From: an uncultured Mycoplasmatota bacterium
GTDB taxonomy: Bacteria; Bacillota_I; Bacilli_A; RF39; UBA660
NCBI GenBank assembly: GCA_900549325.1
Contig: UROI01000033.1
Location: 1 to 6,450, forward strand
Length of the DNA stretch: 6,450 nt
Direction: 5' to 3'
Shown here: positions 5,547-6,450 of the stretch, piece by piece
Position numbering within the stretch: the first letter of the stretch is position 1
How the letters are laid out: each line of letters starts with the position of its first letter
Translations under genes and position numbers: made by a program
The notes under the pieces: model-generated
Told to the model about the DNA's origin: nothing
Seen by the model: only the letters and a program-made list of their open reading frames with translations
The model's database searches: none

Positions 5547-6279
5547 TACTTATCTCATATAGAATAATTGAAGCAGCTACCGCAGCATTCAAACTCTCTA
5601 CTCTTTCATTCATTTTTATATATACATTTTTATCACAAAGTTTGCTCAAAGTATCGCTCATTCCTTTACCTTCATTGCCGATAATTAGGACGAAGTTACT
5701 GCTAATATTGATATCTTTTATATTGGTACCATTTCTAACATTGGTACCTAATACTAGGTAGTTGCTAGTTTTTAATTCTTTAATCGTTGATTCTAATTCT
5801 CTTGTAATAATGTTTAGGTGGAATATCATACCCTGGGTAGACCTAATTACTTTTGGATTATATAAGTCTACTGTTCTTGGACTTAATATTATAGTATCAA
5901 TATTGAATGCTGCTGCTGACCTAACTATGGTACCAAGATTACCAGGATCTTGAATATCTTCGAGTACAAGTACTCTACTACCTATCTTATCTTCTTTTCT
6001 TTTATATGCTACGCCAATTACATTAGGATAACTATCCATACTTGATAGTTTTTTCATAACATTTTCGTTAACATAAGTAATGTTGCCTGTATATTTATCA
6101 GCATATTCAACTGTGGTACCTTCAAGAATTACTAGTTCTTTGACTAGGTCCTCCTTGAAAGCCTCACGTACCAAATGTTCACCTTCGATCAAAAATAGAT
6201 TGGTACTATCGCGATGTTTTTTATCTTTTAACTTACATAGTCCCTTGATATATTCATTATTAACAGAAGTTACTATCAT
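5533..6279 (-). CDS. TrmH/SpoU-family RNA 2'-O-methyltransferase
   Basis: This 248-residue SPOUT enzyme transfers methyl from S-adenosylmethionine to a ribose 2'-OH of rRNA or tRNA. An N-terminal substrate-binding domain (about 1-95) includes the family pattern FLIEGEHLVREAF (29-41). The catalytic domain holds motif 1 LEDIQDPGNLGTIVRSA (106-122), with Asn114 and catalytic Arg120. Motif 2 is LIIGNEGKGMSD (198-209), with Glu203. Motif 3 is MNERVESLNAAVAASIILYE (223-242), with Ser229 and Asn231, forming the knot. The overall pattern resembles the YsgA/RlmB-like subgroup, but the target nucleotide cannot be read from sequence. A strong purine stretch, AAGGGAAGGA, lies five bases before the ATG and fixes the start. 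It is the first gene of the operon and overlaps rimM by 14 bases, an unusual partner for rimM-trmD. Confidence 0.94.
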   Translation of the reverse strand: MIVTSVNNEYIKGLCKLKDKKHRDSTNLFLIEGEHLVREAFKEDLVKELVILEGTTVEYADKYTGNITYVNENVMKKLSSMDSYPNVIGVAYKRKEDKIGSRVLVLEDIQDPGNLGTIVRSAAAFNIDTIILSPRTVDLYNPKVIRSTQGMIFHLNIITRELESTIKELKTSNYLVLGTNVRNGTNIKDINISSNFVLIIGNEGKGMSDTLSKLCDKNVYIKMNERVESLNAAVAASIILYEISNGIN

Positions 6280-6301
6280 AAAAATCCTTCCCTTCTTAAT
6301 A

Positions 6302-6329
6302 ATTATATAATATTTTTGTAAAAAGTGAA
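6302..6329 (-). promoter_or_regulatory. Probable promoter of the RNA-modification operon
   Basis: On the - strand a perfect TATAAT (6302-6307) lies 16 bp from TTCACT (6324-6329), a 4-of-6 match to TTGACA. The -10 is 22 bases upstream of the methyltransferase ATG, leaving room for the purine-rich ribosome binding site. The region is so AT-rich that other -10-like hexamers occur; this pairing is the best I found. Confidence 0.5.
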
Positions 6330-6360
6330 AGTATTAAGTAAAAATATAATATTACATTAC

Positions 6361-6449
6361 TTCGCATTGATACGATTTCTGCTCCATGAACTCTGTAATT
6401 AGAGTCTTCCACAGACATAAATTCCGATACGAACTATCGTACATTTTTT
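6361..6449 (+). ncRNA. Possible structured RNA or leader, unidentified
   Basis: This 90-bp stretch is about 39% GC beside almost G/C-free flanks, with no convincing reading frame. On the + strand ACTCT (6390-6394) can pair with AGAGT (6401-6405), or TCTGT (6392-6396) with ACAGA (6411-6415). TACGAT (6371-6376) can pair with ATCGTA (6436-6441) as a closing stem. A short hairpin, CGATA (6425-6429) with TATCG (6435-6439), precedes TACATTTTTTA. That could be a terminator of a small RNA, or the first domain of a leader for a gene beyond the window. The family is not recognised and the strand is uncertain. Confidence 0.3.
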
Positions 6450-6450
6450 A

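Noticed and set aside
5762..6310. Two + strand open frames (5762-5953 and 6080-6310)
   Set aside because: Both are antisense to the RNA methyltransferase gene, with no ribosome binding site or known motif.
6308..6350. + strand promoter with TATAAT at 6345-6350
   Set aside because: The only -35-like hexamer, TTGTAA at 6316-6321, is 23 bp away, too far for a standard promoter. TATAAT occurs by chance in such AT-rich DNA.
6352..6444. 30-codon frame on the - strand, and an overlapping 40-codon frame starting with MSVEDSNYRV
   Set aside because: Neither has a good ribosome binding site or a family I recognise. Both run into the AT-rich promoter zone, and the stretch is better described by its inverted repeats.
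6352..6450. T-box leader for a downstream aminoacyl-tRNA synthetase gene
   Set aside because: A SpoU-type gene near pheS makes this plausible, but no conserved T-box sequence (GGTGG followed by ACC) or typical stem I motifs are present in the visible part.

Overview
The window is about 30% GC. It carries low-GC Gram-positive genes: a PdaA-type deacetylase, an LtaS-type polyglycerolphosphate synthase and a rimM-trmD pair, with consensus sigma-A-like promoters and purine-rich ribosome binding sites. This points to a low-GC Bacillota, perhaps one of the AT-rich gut Bacilli or Mollicutes-like lineages. TGG codes for Trp in normal positions and no TGA needs reading as Trp, so the standard bacterial code fits. 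The lineage is an inference from composition and protein similarity, not from a search.

Layout. (1) At 1-538 on the + strand is the C-terminal part of a polysaccharide deacetylase that looks broken at its 5' end. Recognisable homology runs upstream of the first ATG, through codons with no start, to a stop at 26-28. (2) 539-674 is a convergent intergenic stretch holding two AT-rich hairpins and ending at a hairpin that contains the stop of the next gene. (3) At 675-2585 on the - strand is a five-helix membrane sulfatase-fold enzyme of the lipoteichoic acid synthase family. It has its own near-consensus promoter at 2606-2634. (4) From 6279 down to 2716 on the - strand is a compact operon: TrmH/SpoU-family RNA methyltransferase, rimM, trmD, an unrecognised 161-residue gene, and tgt. 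It ends at an intrinsic terminator at 2669-2706. (5) 6310-6450 is a non-coding end: an AT-rich promoter zone, then a stretch of higher GC rich in inverted repeats that may be an RNA leader or small RNA continuing beyond the window.

How the genes work together. The five-gene operon is an RNA maturation cassette. RimM assists 30S assembly. TrmD makes m1G37 and Tgt inserts the queuosine precursor at position 34, so two anticodon-loop modifications are made from one transcript. The SpoU-type enzyme 2'-O-methylates rRNA or tRNA. The unknown gene, translationally coupled to trmD and upstream of tgt, is the main candidate for an undescribed function. The operon has a weaker promoter before the methyltransferase and a very good internal promoter before trmD, whose -35 overlaps a perfect 12-bp palindrome. 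The left side of the window is cell-envelope: LTA-type polymer synthesis and a remnant of peptidoglycan deacetylation. I saw no mobile element, CRISPR array, rRNA or tRNA gene.
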